Source of the DNA: Eubacteriales bacterium
Lineage (GTDB): Bacteria > Bacillota > Clostridia > Lachnospirales > Lachnospiraceae
Direction of reading: 5' to 3'
DNA: 64,000 bases
Assembly: GCA_030526665.1 (NCBI GenBank)
Contig: JAUNCI010000006.1
Span: 1-64,000 of the forward strand
In this document: one piece after another, positions 25,004 through 35,946 of the stretch
How the letters are laid out: every line of letters begins with the position of its first letter
Numbering within the stretch: position 1 is the first letter of the stretch
Notes under the pieces: model-generated
What the model saw: only the letters and a program-made list of their open reading frames with translations
Database searches by the model: none
What the model was told of the DNA's origin: nothing
Program-made: the position numbers and the translations under genes

Positions 25004-28000
25004 TTACTGTGACAGCTGATTTTCAACAAGATCAACTGATACAAGTGTAGAAACACCTTTTTCCTGCATGGTAATACCATATAAACGGTCTGCCGCATTC
25101 ATGGTACCTCGTCTATGAGTAATAACAATAAACTGTGTATTTTTTGTCAGTTTCTGCAGATAACCTGCAAAACGTCCTACGTTGGAATCATCCAATGCCG
25201 CTTCGATCTCATCCAGAAGACAGAATGGTGACGGTTTCAAATTCTGAATCGCAAACAAAAGTGCAATGGCCGTGAGCGCTTTTTCTCCACCGGAAAGCTG
25301 CATCATATTCTGCAGTTTTTTTCCGGGCGGCTGCGAGATAATTCGAATACCCGCTTCGAGAATATCCATCTCCTCATCCAATTCCAGCGATCCCTTGCCT
25401 CCACCAAACAATTCTTTGAATGCCTTGTCGAATTCTCTTTGGATTTCACGGAACTTCTCTGTAAACTGTTTACGCATTCCGTCATCTAGTTCCTGGATAA
25501 TTCCCATCAAGGTTTCTTCTGCTTCTTTCAGATCATTGTACTGTTCTGATAAAAAGGAATGTCGCTCCTGGACTTCTTTGTATTCCTCGATTGCATTAAC
25601 ATTGACAGCTCCCAGTTTACGAATTTCATCTTTGATCTCACCGATTTGATTTTTCAAAGCCTGTCGATCATTATACTCTTCTTTGCGATATTGTTTCGCA
25701 TTATTTGGAGTAATCTCATATTCTTCCCACATATAGGAAATAGATGATTCCTGCTTTTCTTCAAGTTTTTCAATCTGCGTACGAAGTCGATAACATTCTT
25801 TATCCAGCAAATTGATTTGAGCGGATAAATCATCTCGTTTCTCAAACAGGGTTTTCTGTAAGGAATTTTTTTCATCCTTTTGCTTCTGCCATTCAGATAT
25901 TTCAGATCGTCCTTTTGTTTCTCTGGCTGAAAAATCATCGATCGTCAAAAGCAGTTTTTCTACCTCATCGTTTTTCTCCCGGACCTCATCAGAGCCGTTC
26001 TCTAAAATCGCATCAATTTCTTCTTTTTCCGATATCAGATTTTCGATTTCCGTTTGAATTCGTGTCAGATTCTCATTGGCGAATGCTTCTTTTTGTGAGA
26101 GCGACTGCTCTTCCAGACGCATCTCTTCCAGTGCCTGAAGTGCTTCGTCCTCACGTATTTCCAATTCTTCTAATTCCGCCTGTCGGGTTTCAATAAAGGT
26201 CTCCAGTTCTTTTTCATCATTCTGTGAAGCCTTTAATTCATCTTCAATTTTTTGATGGTCGGCTTTAACATCCTCGACCTGCGTGCGAATCTCAGACTGT
26301 TCCACACGAACACGATCATAGCTGTGCTGAATTTCCTTGATACGCGCTTCCTGCTGTCTGACTCCCAGACGAGCAGTATTCTGATCAACAGCCAACTGTC
26401 TGAGTTTTTCCTTGAATTCTTCCAAAGTTTCGCGCAGATGATTTCTGCGATCTCGATTCGTGGAAACCAGTGTTCTCAATTCCTCAAGTTCTTTTTTGAG
26501 TGAAGCAATTTTTGTTTCAAGTTCTTCCATCTCACGACGGCGTCCCAAAAGGTTACTGTTATTTTTAAACGCACCACCCGTCATGGAACCGCCCGGATTT
26601 AACAATTCCCCTTCCACTGTTACCATACGAAGAGAATGTCTGTATTTTCTTGCGATTGCAAGAGCATGGTCAATATGATCAATTACCAGAACGCGCCCCA
26701 GCAAATTCACAAATAAATCCCTATAGAGCGGCTCCGTATCTACCAGCTCACTTGCCAGTCCGATTACTCCCGGTTCCTTCAAAGCATCTTTCTGTGTAAA
26801 CCCACCTTTTGTCTGAATTGATGATAAAGGCAAAAACGTTGCACGGCCAAATCGATTCTTTTTCAAAAATTCAATCATCTGCTTTGCCGTCTGTTCATTA
26901 TCGGTTACGATATTTTGAATACTTCCGCCCAGAGCGGTTTCAATCGCAACCTCATAATTCTTCTGCACCTGAATCAAATCGGCTACAACACCTTTGATTC
27001 CGGGTACTTTTGCCTTCTGCTCCATGACTCTTCGAATACTATTTCCGTATCCATCATATCGTTCTGTGATATTTTTCAGAGATTCCAGTCTGGACGTTTC
27101 TCTGTGATACATCACCTGTTTCGCTTCAAGCTGTTCATTTTGTTTTTTCAACTTACTCTGAAGATCCTGAATCGATTTCTCCATTCCTCGACATTTTTCT
27201 TCAATCGACTGAATTTGTTCTGTCAAACGGTCATATTTTGTCTGTTCCTCAGAAAGCGTATTCGTGACTTTTTCTTCATCGCTTTTTAAGCGAAGGATTT
27301 TCTGACTGATTTCCGCTTTTCGAATATCAATCTGTTCCATCATCGTATCAAAACGCTGAACTTTACCTTTTGTGTTCGCACGCGAATTTAAAATCTCAAT
27401 AATTTCATTTTTTCCATCTTCGACAGCACGGGTGCATTCATCAATTTCCGCACGCACGGTTTCAAGCTTATCTTCTTCTACTTTCAGTTTTTGACGAAGA
27501 TCTTTTAATAGTTTTCGAAGTTCTGATCGTTCTTCTTCCAGTGACTGTATATTTGCTGTACGTCCCTGAATTTCATCTTCAATCGTAACTCTTCGATTTC
27601 GATACAGTTCTTCATTTTGCGATATAGAAGAAATCTGTTCTTTAAGGATTTCCACCTGTCCTTCCATTTGCTTTTTCTGAAGTGCATCATCCTGAACTTC
27701 CTCACGTCTGAGATCAAGTTTCTGATTCAATTCATCAAGTTCAAGCTCCAGTCGTTCGTACGTTTCTTTCGTTTCGTCAAAAGCACTCTGTTTCTGTGTT
27801 AATTCATCCTGTGCAATTTTCGTTTTTTCTGCCAGTTCTTCCAACAATTTGATGGTTCTCTCATGATCCAGCAAGAACATATTTACATCCAGTTCTCGCA
27901 AGGTATCTCTTTTTGCCAGATAGATTCGTGCTTTCTCTGACTGTCTTTCCAAAGGCCCCAGCTGTTTTGTCAATTCAGCCAGAATATCGGTTACACGAGT

Positions 28001-28564
28001 AAGATTATTTTTTTCTTCCTCGAGTTTTTTCAGTGTAGTAGCCTTACGGCGTTTAAATTTAACGATACCAGCCGCTTCATCAAACAGATCTCTTCGATCA
28101 TCCGGTTTACCGCTCAGAATTTTGTCGATCTGACCCTGTCCGATAATTGAATATCCTTCTTTACCAATACCCGTATCATAAAAAAGCTCATTGATATCGC
28201 GAAGTCTGCAGTTTGTCCCGTTCATCAGATATTCACTTTCGCCGGAACGATACAGACGCCTCGTTACCGTAACCTCTTTGTAGTCAATTGGCAGAACATG
28301 ATCACTATTATCAAGTGTAATTGCAACCGAAGCAAAACTCAGTGGTTTTCTGGTTTCTGTACCGGAAAAAATAACATCCTGCATGTTACCGCCACGAAGC
28401 TGTTTTGCACTTTGCTCACCCAGTACCCAGCGTACCGCATCACTGACATTACTTTTTCCACTTCCGTTCGGTCCGACAATTCCTGTGATTCCATTGTGAA
28501 ATTCAAAATTCAGTTTCTGTGCAAAGGATTTAAATCCCTGCACCTCGATGTTTTTTAAATACAT
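25004..28564 (-). CDS. smc: Chromosome segregation protein SMC
   Basis: The 1186-residue condensin ATPase organises and segregates chromosomes. It has an N-terminal ATPase half with Walker [10 protein letters not shown] (31-39), a long coiled coil and a hinge (about 500-660, with [10 protein letters not shown] and [10 protein letters not shown]). A second coiled coil and the C-terminal half follow, with signature [17 protein letters not shown] and Walker [16 protein letters not shown]. Full length for the family. It is 11 bases downstream of rnc, the usual rnc-smc-ftsY order; scpA/scpB are not in the window. Confidence 0.98.
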   Translation of the reverse strand: MYLKNIEVQGFKSFAQKLNFEFHNGITGIVGPNGSGKSNVSDAVRWVLGEQSAKQLRGGNMQDVIFSGTETRKPLSFASVAITLDNSDHVLPIDYKEVTVTRRLYRSGESEYLMNGTNCRLRDINELFYDTGIGKEGYSIIGQGQIDKILSGKPDDRRDLFDEAAGIVKFKRRKATTLKKLEEEKNNLTRVTDILAELTKQLGPLERQSEKARIYLAKRDTLRELDVNMFLLDHERTIKLLEELAEKTKIAQDELTQKQSAFDETKETYERLELELDELNQKLDLRREEVQDDALQKKQMEGQVEILKEQISSISQNEELYRNRRVTIEDEIQGRTANIQSLEEERSELRKLLKDLRQKLKVEEDKLETVRAEIDECTRAVEDGKNEIIEILNSRANTKGKVQRFDTMMEQIDIRKAEISQKILRLKSDEEKVTNTLSEEQTKYDRLTEQIQSIEEKCRGMEKSIQDLQSKLKKQNEQLEAKQVMYHRETSRLESLKNITERYDGYGNSIRRVMEQKAKVPGIKGVVADLIQVQKNYEVAIETALGGSIQNIVTDNEQTAKQMIEFLKKNRFGRATFLPLSSIQTKGGFTQKDALKEPGVIGLASELVDTEPLYRDLFVNLLGRVLVIDHIDHALAIARKYRHSLRMVTVEGELLNPGGSMTGGAFKNNSNLLGRRREMEELETKIASLKKELEELRTLVSTNRDRRNHLRETLEEFKEKLRQLAVDQNTARLGVRQQEARIKEIQHSYDRVRVEQSEIRTQVEDVKADHQKIEDELKASQNDEKELETFIETRQAELEELEIREDEALQALEEMRLEEQSLSQKEAFANENLTRIQTEIENLISEKEEIDAILENGSDEVREKNDEVEKLLLTIDDFSARETKGRSEISEWQKQKDEKNSLQKTLFEKRDDLSAQINLLDKECYRLRTQIEKLEEKQESSISYMWEEYEITPNNAKQYRKEEYNDRQALKNQIGEIKDEIRKLGAVNVNAIEEYKEVQERHSFLSEQYNDLKEAEETLMGIIQELDDGMRKQFTEKFREIQREFDKAFKELFGGGKGSLELDEEMDILEAGIRIISQPPGKKLQNMMQLSGGEKALTAIALLFAIQNLKPSPFCLLDEIEAALDDSNVGRFAGYLQKLTKNTQFIVITHRRGTMNAADRLYGITMQEKGVSTLVSVDLVENQLSQ

Positions 28565-28575
28565 GTATTCACCTG

Positions 28576-29253
28576 CTATTGTTTGATCTTACGAATCGCT
28601 TCGTAGGCAGCTTTCTGTTCGGCTGCTTTTTTGGTATGACCAACACCGGTTCCCATTACCTCTCCATCAATGACAACCTGAACAGAAAACTCTTTATTAT
28701 GATCCGGTCCATTCTCTCCTGCCAGGACATACTGTACCGTCTTGTTCTTTTCACCCTGAACGATTTCCTGCAATATGGTCTTGCTATCATAAAAGAGACT
28801 CTTTCGTTCGATGTCATTGAGAATAAATTTCAGAACGAACTCCTTTGCACTAGCAAAACCACCATCTAAATAAATTGCTCCAAGCAACGCCTCTGTTGCA
28901 TCAGAAACAATGGAATCTCTATTTCGACCGCCTGTCATATCTTCTCCTTTCCCGAGAAGAAGAAATTCAGGAAGTCCAAATTCTCGTGCACAAAAGGCCA
29001 AACTCGGCTCGCATACGAGGCTTGCACGTTTTTTGGTCAGTTCTCCCTCCGGAATTCCCGGAAATTTGAAATACAAAAATTCACTGCTGATCAGTTCCAA
29101 TACAGCATCGCCCAAAAATTCCAGACGCTCATTATTCCCTGCTTTTCCATGCTTTTTTTCATTTGCATAGGAACTGTGTGTCATTGCCTGCTGAAGAATT
29201 TTTTTATTTTGAAACTGATACCCGATAATAGTTTCTAATTTCTGAAAATTCAT
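28576..29253 (-). CDS. rnc: Ribonuclease III
   Basis: This double-strand-specific endoribonuclease processes rRNA and mRNA. The 225-residue product has the catalytic signature NERLEFLGDAVLEL (near 41-54), a second acidic cluster (DATEALLGAIYLDGG) and a C-terminal double-stranded RNA-binding domain ending in GHTKKAAEQKAAYEAI. It overlaps acpP by 4 bases (ATGA), so the two are translationally coupled. Confidence 0.97.
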   Translation of the reverse strand: MNFQKLETIIGYQFQNKKILQQAMTHSSYANEKKHGKAGNNERLEFLGDAVLELISSEFLYFKFPGIPEGELTKKRASLVCEPSLAFCAREFGLPEFLLLGKGEDMTGGRNRDSIVSDATEALLGAIYLDGGFASAKEFVLKFILNDIERKSLFYDSKTILQEIVQGEKNKTVQYVLAGENGPDHNKEFSVQVVIDGEVMGTGVGHTKKAAEQKAAYEAIRKIKQ

Positions 29254-29480
29254 ACCTTCATAGCCTCCCTTATCGCATTTATTACGTCAGACACCGTATG
29301 GACACGATCCAATGTATCCTGTGGAAACTCCACAGAATACATCGATTCAATTTCCATTAAAATTGTATACAGTTCCAACGAATCCAATCCCAGGTCTTCC
29401 GTCAAATCGGAATCCTTTTTGATTTCAGCCTCAATATGATAGGTTTGTTCTATGAATGATTTCAGATGTTCAAATTCCAT
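29250..29480 (-). CDS. acpP: Acyl carrier protein
   Basis: The 76-residue acidic protein carries the phosphopantetheine serine in DLGLDSLELYTIL (S34). It serves fatty-acid synthesis, and PlsX just upstream uses its acyl form. GGAGGGAT precedes the ATG. It differs from the most common ACP motif (DSLDTVE) at DSLELYTI, so a specialised ACP is possible, but the plsX-acpP-rnc context favours the primary one. Confidence 0.92.
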   Translation of the reverse strand: MEFEHLKSFIEQTYHIEAEIKKDSDLTEDLGLDSLELYTILMEIESMYSVEFPQDTLDRVHTVSDVINAIREAMKV

Positions 29481-29547
29481 ATCAATCCCTCCATATCTAA
29501 TAAATGTATACCAATATATTTTTTATAAGCAATTTCTTATGAATAAT

Positions 29548-30585
29548 TTATTCACCTTGTTTTGCTTCATCCGTTTTTGCTTTCTGAATGCGTTCTGCAA
29601 TTTTCTCATTTATTCCATTTTGCTTAAACTGAACACACTGGAAAATCGCATTTTTGATTTCAACAGCTACCGCACTTCCATGTGTTTTAACAACCAGACC
29701 TTTCAGACCAAGAAGCGGGGCTCCGCCATGTTCACTTGCATCAAATGTTTTCAATGTTTCTTTTAATGCCGGTTTCACAAGCAGTGCGCCAATCTTTGTT
29801 TTTAAATTTGTCATCATACCGGCTTTGATTTTGCTGACAAGTGTTGAACCAACACCTTCATACAATTTCAGAATAACATTTCCGACAAATGCTTCACAGA
29901 CAATGACATCTGCATATCCGGCCGGAATATCTCTGGCTTCAATGCTTCCAATAAAGTTAATATCCTCACAGGCTTTCAGAAGCGGAAATGTTTCTTTGAC
30001 CAATGCATTTCCTTTTTCTTCTTCGGCTCCATTATTCACGATTGCAACACGAGGATTTTTTACTCCGACAATGTGTTCCATGTAAATAGAACCCATTTTG
30101 GCAAATTGAACCAGATGGGAAGGTCGCGCATCAACATTTGCACCACAGTCAATCAAAAGAGAGACCCCTTTTGCTGTTGGAATCAATGGAGCAAGCGGAG
30201 GGCGCTCTACCCCTTTGCTTCTGCCTACCAGAATCTGTCCTCCGACAAGTACCGCTCCGGTACTTCCGGATGAAACAAATGCATCTGCTTCCTGATGTCT
30301 GACAAGGTTCAGACCTTTTACAATAGAAGAATCCTTTTTCTTGCGCACAGCGAATACCGGCGGTTCAGCAGTTTCAATAATTTCCGTCGCATTTAAAATT
30401 TCAATTTGTTCCTTAGGATAATCCGGATATTTTGCAAGTTCTTTTTTAATGATATCTTCAACACCGACAAGAATAACTTTGATGTCTTTTCTTTCTTTTA
30501 CAGCGTCAACAGCACCTTTTATCGGTTCAACAGGCGCATTGTCTCCGCCCATCGCATCTACAACAATTCTAACTAGATCAGCCAT
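29548..30585 (-). CDS. plsX: Phosphate acyltransferase PlsX
   Basis: PlsX makes acyl-phosphate from acyl-ACP for phospholipid synthesis. The 345-residue product starts VRIVVDAMGGDNAPVEPIKGA and contains the DAFVSSGSTGAVL and DCGANVDARPSHLVQFA motifs. AGGAGG precedes the ATG. The C-terminal tail (about 325-345) is Lys/Glu-rich. It precedes acpP directly; fabH, fabD and fabG, often found here in Firmicutes, are missing. Confidence 0.96.
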   Translation of the reverse strand: MADLVRIVVDAMGGDNAPVEPIKGAVDAVKERKDIKVILVGVEDIIKKELAKYPDYPKEQIEILNATEIIETAEPPVFAVRKKKDSSIVKGLNLVRHQEADAFVSSGSTGAVLVGGQILVGRSKGVERPPLAPLIPTAKGVSLLIDCGANVDARPSHLVQFAKMGSIYMEHIVGVKNPRVAIVNNGAEEEKGNALVKETFPLLKACEDINFIGSIEARDIPAGYADVIVCEAFVGNVILKLYEGVGSTLVSKIKAGMMTNLKTKIGALLVKPALKETLKTFDASEHGGAPLLGLKGLVVKTHGSAVAVEIKNAIFQCVQFKQNGINEKIAERIQKAKTDEAKQGE

Positions 30586-30629
30586 ACTTAACCTCCTAAC
30601 AAATTGCTTAATTCAAGCCCTATCCTAAT

Positions 30630-30658
30630 ATTTTACTAAAACCATCAGTAGAATTCAA
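30630..30658 (-). promoter_or_regulatory. Likely plsX-acpP promoter
   Basis: TTGAAT (30653-30658) and TAAAAT (30630-30635) with a 17-base spacer on the minus strand, overlapping the stop of the ABC-F gene. Confidence 0.5.
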
Positions 30659-32472
30659 TATTTTTTCTGTGCTTCTATCTTTTCCGCAAGATCCGTCAGG
30701 TACTCCCAACGATCCATTTTTTCAAGCAATGTTGCCTCCGCCTCATCTTTTTCTTCCATGATTTTTCGAAGTTTAAAAGAGTCCGTTGCGTTTTTCAGCA
30801 TGTCCTGTTCCAGTTCTGCGATTTTATTTTCCAGTTTTTCTATATCCTCTTCGATTGTATCAAATTCTTTCTGCTCTTTATATGTGAATTTTAATTTAAC
30901 AGGAGCCTGTTCTTTCCATGATTTTGATGTTGTTTTTTTGTCAACGGACAAAGCAACATCTTTGCGGTCTGCCTCTGATACATTTGTATTACTCGTGTTG
31001 ACAGCATCCTGATAATCGCTGTAACCACCTTCATACTGTAAAATCGTTCCGTTATCTTCAAAAGAAAGGATACGATCAACCACATTATCGAGAAAATATC
31101 TGTCATGCGAAGCCGCAATTACAATTCCGGCAAAAGAGTCCAGATAATCTTCTAAGATTGTTAATGTAGGAATATCCAGATCATTACTTGGTTCATCAAG
31201 AATCAACACATTTGGTGCTTCCATCAGCACTTTACATAAATACAGACGTCTTTTCTCTCCACCGGACAATTTTTCAACCGGTGTATATTGCATTCCGGAA
31301 TCAAACAAAAAGCGTTCAAGAAGCATCGCTGCACTGATTTTGCCGTCCTTTGTCGGGATATATTCGGCAACATCTCGAATATAGTCTATCACTCGCTGTC
31401 TTCCATCCATATCCGGAACATTCTGCGCAAGATAACCAATTTTAATAGTTTCTCCAATTTCTACCTGTCCATAGTCCGGCTGTTCCAAGTCAGCAATGAT
31501 TTTCAGCAATGTTGATTTTCCGCATCCATTCGGTCCGACAATTCCGACACGCTGTCCACGCAAAAAGATATATTCAAAATTATCGATCAGTACACGATTT
31601 TCGTATTCTTTGTGAATCCCATGCAGTTCAATCGTTTTTTTTCCCATTCGTGTTTCCACGGATTCCATTTCCACACCGACATAGGATTTTGGAGCCTTCC
31701 CATTCTTCAAGGTTTCTAAACGCTCCAGACGTGCCTTTTGCTTCGTACTTCTCGCTCTGCATCCTCTTTTCGCCCATTCCAGTTCCATACGAAGGACACT
31801 TTGGCGCTTACGTTCCGTTGCCAAAAGCATTTCTTCTCGCTGTGCTTTTAACTCCAAAAAGCCGGAATAATTGGCATCGTAGCTATAAACCTGCCCATGA
31901 CTTATTTCAAGAATTTTGTTTGTAACCTTATCCAAAAAGAATCGGTCATGTGTTACCATCAAAACCACTCCGCGAAAACGGTTCAGATAACTTTCCAGCC
32001 AGCTGATCATTCGATCATCCAGGTGGTTTGTCGGTTCATCCAAGATCAAAACATCTGTAGGATTGAGCAGCACCTTTGCCAATGCAACTCTTTTTTTCTG
32101 ACCTCCCGATAAATGATCAACACATTCATTGTAGTCTGTTACACCAAGGTTATTTAAAATTCGTTTTGCTGTACTTGTTGCTTCCCATGCCTCATTATCA
32201 TTCACATTTGCAACGTATTCCAGGATAGAAACATGTTCTGGAAACTCCGGATTTTGAGGTAAATAAGATATGTGCAGACTATTCTGTTTAATTACCTCGC
32301 CTTCATCAGGTTCCTCTAATCCGGCGATAATATTCAAAAAAGTGGTTTTACCATTTCCATTGATCCCGACAATTCCAATTTTGTCAGTATCCTGAATTCC
32401 AAAAGAAACATGGTTCAGAACCATTTTATCACCGTACAGTTTACTGATATTCTCTACATTAATGATATTCAT
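30655..32472 (-). CDS. ABC-F family ATPase (Uup-like)
   Basis: The 605-residue soluble protein has two ABC domains and no membrane segments. Walker A motifs are GINGNGKTT (near 36) and GPNGCGKST (near 318); signatures are LSGGQKKR and LSGGEKRR; each domain ends in an LDEPTNHLD/LDEPSNDLD Walker B. A charged linker (about 215-270) is the tRNA-contacting region in ABC-F proteins, and a C-terminal coiled coil (about 535-605) resembles Uup. Such proteins act on the ribosome; some protect against antibiotics, others resolve stalled complexes. This looks like a housekeeping type, but sequence alone cannot exclude resistance. Confidence 0.88.
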   Translation of the reverse strand: MNIINVENISKLYGDKMVLNHVSFGIQDTDKIGIVGINGNGKTTFLNIIAGLEEPDEGEVIKQNSLHISYLPQNPEFPEHVSILEYVANVNDNEAWEATSTAKRILNNLGVTDYNECVDHLSGGQKKRVALAKVLLNPTDVLILDEPTNHLDDRMISWLESYLNRFRGVVLMVTHDRFFLDKVTNKILEISHGQVYSYDANYSGFLELKAQREEMLLATERKRQSVLRMELEWAKRGCRARSTKQKARLERLETLKNGKAPKSYVGVEMESVETRMGKKTIELHGIHKEYENRVLIDNFEYIFLRGQRVGIVGPNGCGKSTLLKIIADLEQPDYGQVEIGETIKIGYLAQNVPDMDGRQRVIDYIRDVAEYIPTKDGKISAAMLLERFLFDSGMQYTPVEKLSGGEKRRLYLCKVLMEAPNVLILDEPSNDLDIPTLTILEDYLDSFAGIVIAASHDRYFLDNVVDRILSFEDNGTILQYEGGYSDYQDAVNTSNTNVSEADRKDVALSVDKKTTSKSWKEQAPVKLKFTYKEQKEFDTIEEDIEKLENKIAELEQDMLKNATDSFKLRKIMEEKDEAEATLLEKMDRWEYLTDLAEKIEAQKKY

Positions 32473-32562
32473 GCATAAACTCCTACTGTATATTCAAGCT
32501 GTACTCTGAGCAGCCTGAATTAATATAATTTATGTAATAAAAGAAAAAAATTCCTTATATAC

Positions 32563-32598
32563 AAAAAACAGACAGCTCGCAAATTCGAACTGTCTGTT
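32563..32598 (-). terminator. Terminator after rpmF
   Basis: AACAGACAG and CTGTCTGTT pair on the minus strand and are followed by six T, closing the yceD-rpmF unit. Confidence 0.8.
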
Positions 32599-32608
32599 AT
32601 GCTTGAAA

Positions 32609-32791
32609 TTAATCTTCAACTTTGACGATTTCTTTCTTATTGTAGCTTCCGCAAGCTTTGCAAACTCTGTGTGGCATCATAAGGGCGCCGCATTTGCTGC
32701 ATTTTACTAAGTTAGGAGCAGTCATTTTCCAGTTTGCTCTTCTCTTATCACGTCTTGCTTTAGATGTTTTATTCTTTGGACAGATGGACAT
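32609..32791 (-). CDS. rpmF: 50S ribosomal protein L32
   Basis: The 60-residue bL32 has the N-terminal MSICPKNKTSKARRDKRRANW segment and a zinc-binding pair (CSKCGALMMPHRVCKACG), i.e. the Cys-positive form. GGAGG precedes the ATG and yceD lies 3 bases upstream, the standard pairing. Confidence 0.97.
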   Translation of the reverse strand: MSICPKNKTSKARRDKRRANWKMTAPNLVKCSKCGALMMPHRVCKACGSYNKKEIVKVED

Positions 32792-32794
32792 ACG

Positions 32795-33325
32795 TTACAC
32801 CTCCTTATTAAACTTACTAAATATATCGCTGATTGCTGCCATACGAGGATCCCTTGGTAAATCATCACACTTACAAGAACCTTCGTTCAAATTCGTTCCA
32901 CAGTTACTGCAGAACCCTTTGCAGTCCTCATTGCAGAGAACCTTTAACGGCCATGCCATCAGCACCTCAAGATAGATCAAACGATCCACATCCAGGTCCA
33001 TACCGGTGAGATAGCTACTCTCATCCAAATCATTTATTCGTTCCTCATCTGTGAGTTTCATATCCAGCTCACGATCGATCTCAATCGGAATCATAACAGA
33101 TACATCACAAAGGCATCGATCACAAGGCAATGTCACAGATATGGAACTATGTCCCTGGACTTTGAGAACCTTATTACCGGTATTCTCGATACGAAGTACT
33201 AACGGTTCTTTATTTGTAATCGGATAGCTTTCCTCTCTCATTTCAATTTCATTCAATTCAAACGAAACAGGAACCTCAATTACTTTACCCTCACAGGCTG
33301 TTATATTTAATAAATTGATTTGCAT
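32795..33325 (-). CDS. yceD: YceD/DUF177 family protein
   Basis: The 176-residue protein belongs to the DUF177 family encoded beside rpmF across bacteria and linked to 23S rRNA maturation. It has a central CDRC pair (LPCDRCLCDVSV) and a C-terminal Cys cluster (CNEDCKGFCSNCGTNLNEGS). The latter suggests a metal site in this Firmicutes form. It is first in the yceD-rpmF operon, under a strong promoter. Confidence 0.92.
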   Translation of the reverse strand: MQINLLNITACEGKVIEVPVSFELNEIEMREESYPITNKEPLVLRIENTGNKVLKVQGHSSISVTLPCDRCLCDVSVMIPIEIDRELDMKLTDEERINDLDESSYLTGMDLDVDRLIYLEVLMAWPLKVLCNEDCKGFCSNCGTNLNEGSCKCDDLPRDPRMAAISDIFSKFNKEV

Positions 33326-33351
33326 AGTATTCTCCTATCCACACTTGAATA

Positions 33352-33380
33352 ATTATACATATGGCTATATCATTTGTCAA
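33352..33380 (-). promoter_or_regulatory. yceD-rpmF promoter
   Basis: TTGACA (33375-33380) and TATAAT (33352-33357), both perfect, with a 17-base spacer on the minus strand. This is the strongest sigma-A-type match in the window. Confidence 0.85.
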
Positions 33381-33429
33381 CGTTAAGTTTTTAAATTTAC
33401 ATAAAAAAATTTTTAAATATTTTTTATAT

Positions 33430-33464
33430 AAAAAACTGCTGTGAACAGTTTTTGCTCACAGCAG
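33430..33464 (-). terminator. Terminator after ackA
   Basis: CTGCTGTGA and TCACAGCAG pair around a short loop on the minus strand and six T follow. Confidence 0.85.
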
Positions 33465-33489
33465 CCTCTTTAACTACGTTAAACAATAA

Positions 33490-34680
33490 TTATTTAACTA
33501 ATGCTACAGTATCTCTGCAGATTGCAAGTTCTTCGTTTGTAGGAATAACTGCAACTTTAACTTTAGAATCTGCTGTAGAAATTACCATTTCTTCGCCACG
33601 TTTTCCGTTTGCTTCATCATTTACTTCGATACCAAGGTATCCAAGGTATGAGCAAACAGTTTTACGTACAAGACCGTCATTTTCACCGATACCGGCTGTA
33701 AATACAATCGCATCTACACCGTTCATTGCTGCAACGTATCCACCAACGAATTTAGCAATACCATAGCAAAGAACTTCTACTGCGTTCTGTGCATCAACAT
33801 TTCCGTCGTTTGCAGCAGCTTCAAGGTCACGCATATCAGAAGAAACTCCTGAAAGTCCCTGAAGACCGGATTTTTTGTTTAATACGTTTGTGATACCGGC
33901 AAGGTCAAGACCTTCTTTTTTCGCTACAAATTCCATGATAGCCGGGTCAATGTTACCGGAACGTGTTCCCATAACTACACCTTCAAGTGGAGTAAGCCCC
34001 ATTGTTGTATCTACACATTTGCCGTTTAATACAGCACTGATGGAAGATCCGTTTCCAAGGTGGCAAACGATTACTTTAGAATTGTCTTTGTCAAGTCCGA
34101 GGAAATCATATGCACGTTTAGATACGAAGCTGTGTGATGTTCCGTGGAAACCATATCTTCTGACTTTGTAGTTTTTGTAATATTCGATTGGAAGTCCATA
34201 GAGATATGCTTTTGCAGGCATTGTCTGATGGAAAGCTGTATCAAATACAGCAACCTGAGGTACACCAGGCATAAGTTCAGAGCATACACGAATACCGATC
34301 AGGTTTGCAGGATTGTGAAGAGGTGCAAGATCGTTGCATTCTTCTACAGCTGCGATTACTTCGTCTGTGATTACTGTTGAAGCAGCAAATTTTTCACCGC
34401 CATGTACGACACGATGTCCGATAGCGTCTACTTCTTTTAAGCTTGCGATAGCACCTGTTTTGTCATTTGTAAGAGCATCAAGAACCATCTGAATTGCTTC
34501 TTTATGAGTAGGCATAGCAGCTTCTGTAATTTCTTTGTCTAAACCGGCTTTCTGATATACAAGTCTTCCGTCGATACCGATTCTTTCGCAAAGACCTTTT
34601 GCAAGAACGTCTTCTGTGTCAGAGTTGATCAGCTGATATTTCAGTGATGAACTTCCGCAGTTGATAACCAATACATTCAT
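33490..34680 (-). CDS. ackA: Acetate kinase
   Basis: AckA makes ATP and acetate from acetyl phosphate, the last step of fermentative acetate formation. The 396-residue product begins MNVLVINCGSSSLKYQLI (phosphate-binding motif) and contains HRVVHGGEKF, RRYGFHGTSHSFVS and TAGIGEND. It lies 52 bases after pta and ends at a strong terminator, so pta-ackA forms a two-gene operon. Confidence 0.98.
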   Translation of the reverse strand: MNVLVINCGSSSLKYQLINSDTEDVLAKGLCERIGIDGRLVYQKAGLDKEITEAAMPTHKEAIQMVLDALTNDKTGAIASLKEVDAIGHRVVHGGEKFAASTVITDEVIAAVEECNDLAPLHNPANLIGIRVCSELMPGVPQVAVFDTAFHQTMPAKAYLYGLPIEYYKNYKVRRYGFHGTSHSFVSKRAYDFLGLDKDNSKVIVCHLGNGSSISAVLNGKCVDTTMGLTPLEGVVMGTRSGNIDPAIMEFVAKKEGLDLAGITNVLNKKSGLQGLSGVSSDMRDLEAAANDGNVDAQNAVEVLCYGIAKFVGGYVAAMNGVDAIVFTAGIGENDGLVRKTVCSYLGYLGIEVNDEANGKRGEEMVISTADSKVKVAVIPTNEELAICRDTVALVK

Positions 34681-34732
34681 TGTGTTTTCTCCCTGTTAAA
34701 TATATTTTATTGTAATTTACAAGTATCTGATA

Positions 34733-35761
<1,029 letters not shown>

Positions 35762-35775
35762 TCACATTTGAAATT

Positions 35776-35804
35776 ATTATACGCCCTAAAAACTTGTATT
35801 TCAA
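35776..35804 (-). promoter_or_regulatory. pta-ackA promoter
   Basis: TTGAAA (35799-35804) and TATAAT (35776-35781) with a 17-base spacer on the minus strand. Confidence 0.7.
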
Positions 35805-35851
35805 GCATTTCAATGTTAGAATTACTCAAGAAATGTATTTTTTTCTGTTCA

Positions 35852-35884
35852 GGACAGCCTGACACCTGGTCTCAGGTGATGTCC
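35852..35884. other. Nested hairpin in the divergent pta/tmcAL spacer
   Basis: CACCTG and CAGGTG pair around a GTCT loop inside an outer GGACA/TGTCC pair. No T tract follows on either strand. It lies upstream of both divergent genes, so it may be an operator or a leader structure. Confidence 0.35.
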
Positions 35885-35946
35885 CAATTCAATGAAGCAG
35901 TCTAGATTTTTACTGTGCACTCAATAAATACAGGATGGAAGCAGGC

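Noticed and set aside
30655..32472. ABC-F gene considered as an antibiotic-resistance determinant
   Set aside because: It sits in a conserved core cluster, has Uup-like architecture with a C-terminal coiled coil, and shows no sign of transfer; resistance cannot be claimed from sequence alone.
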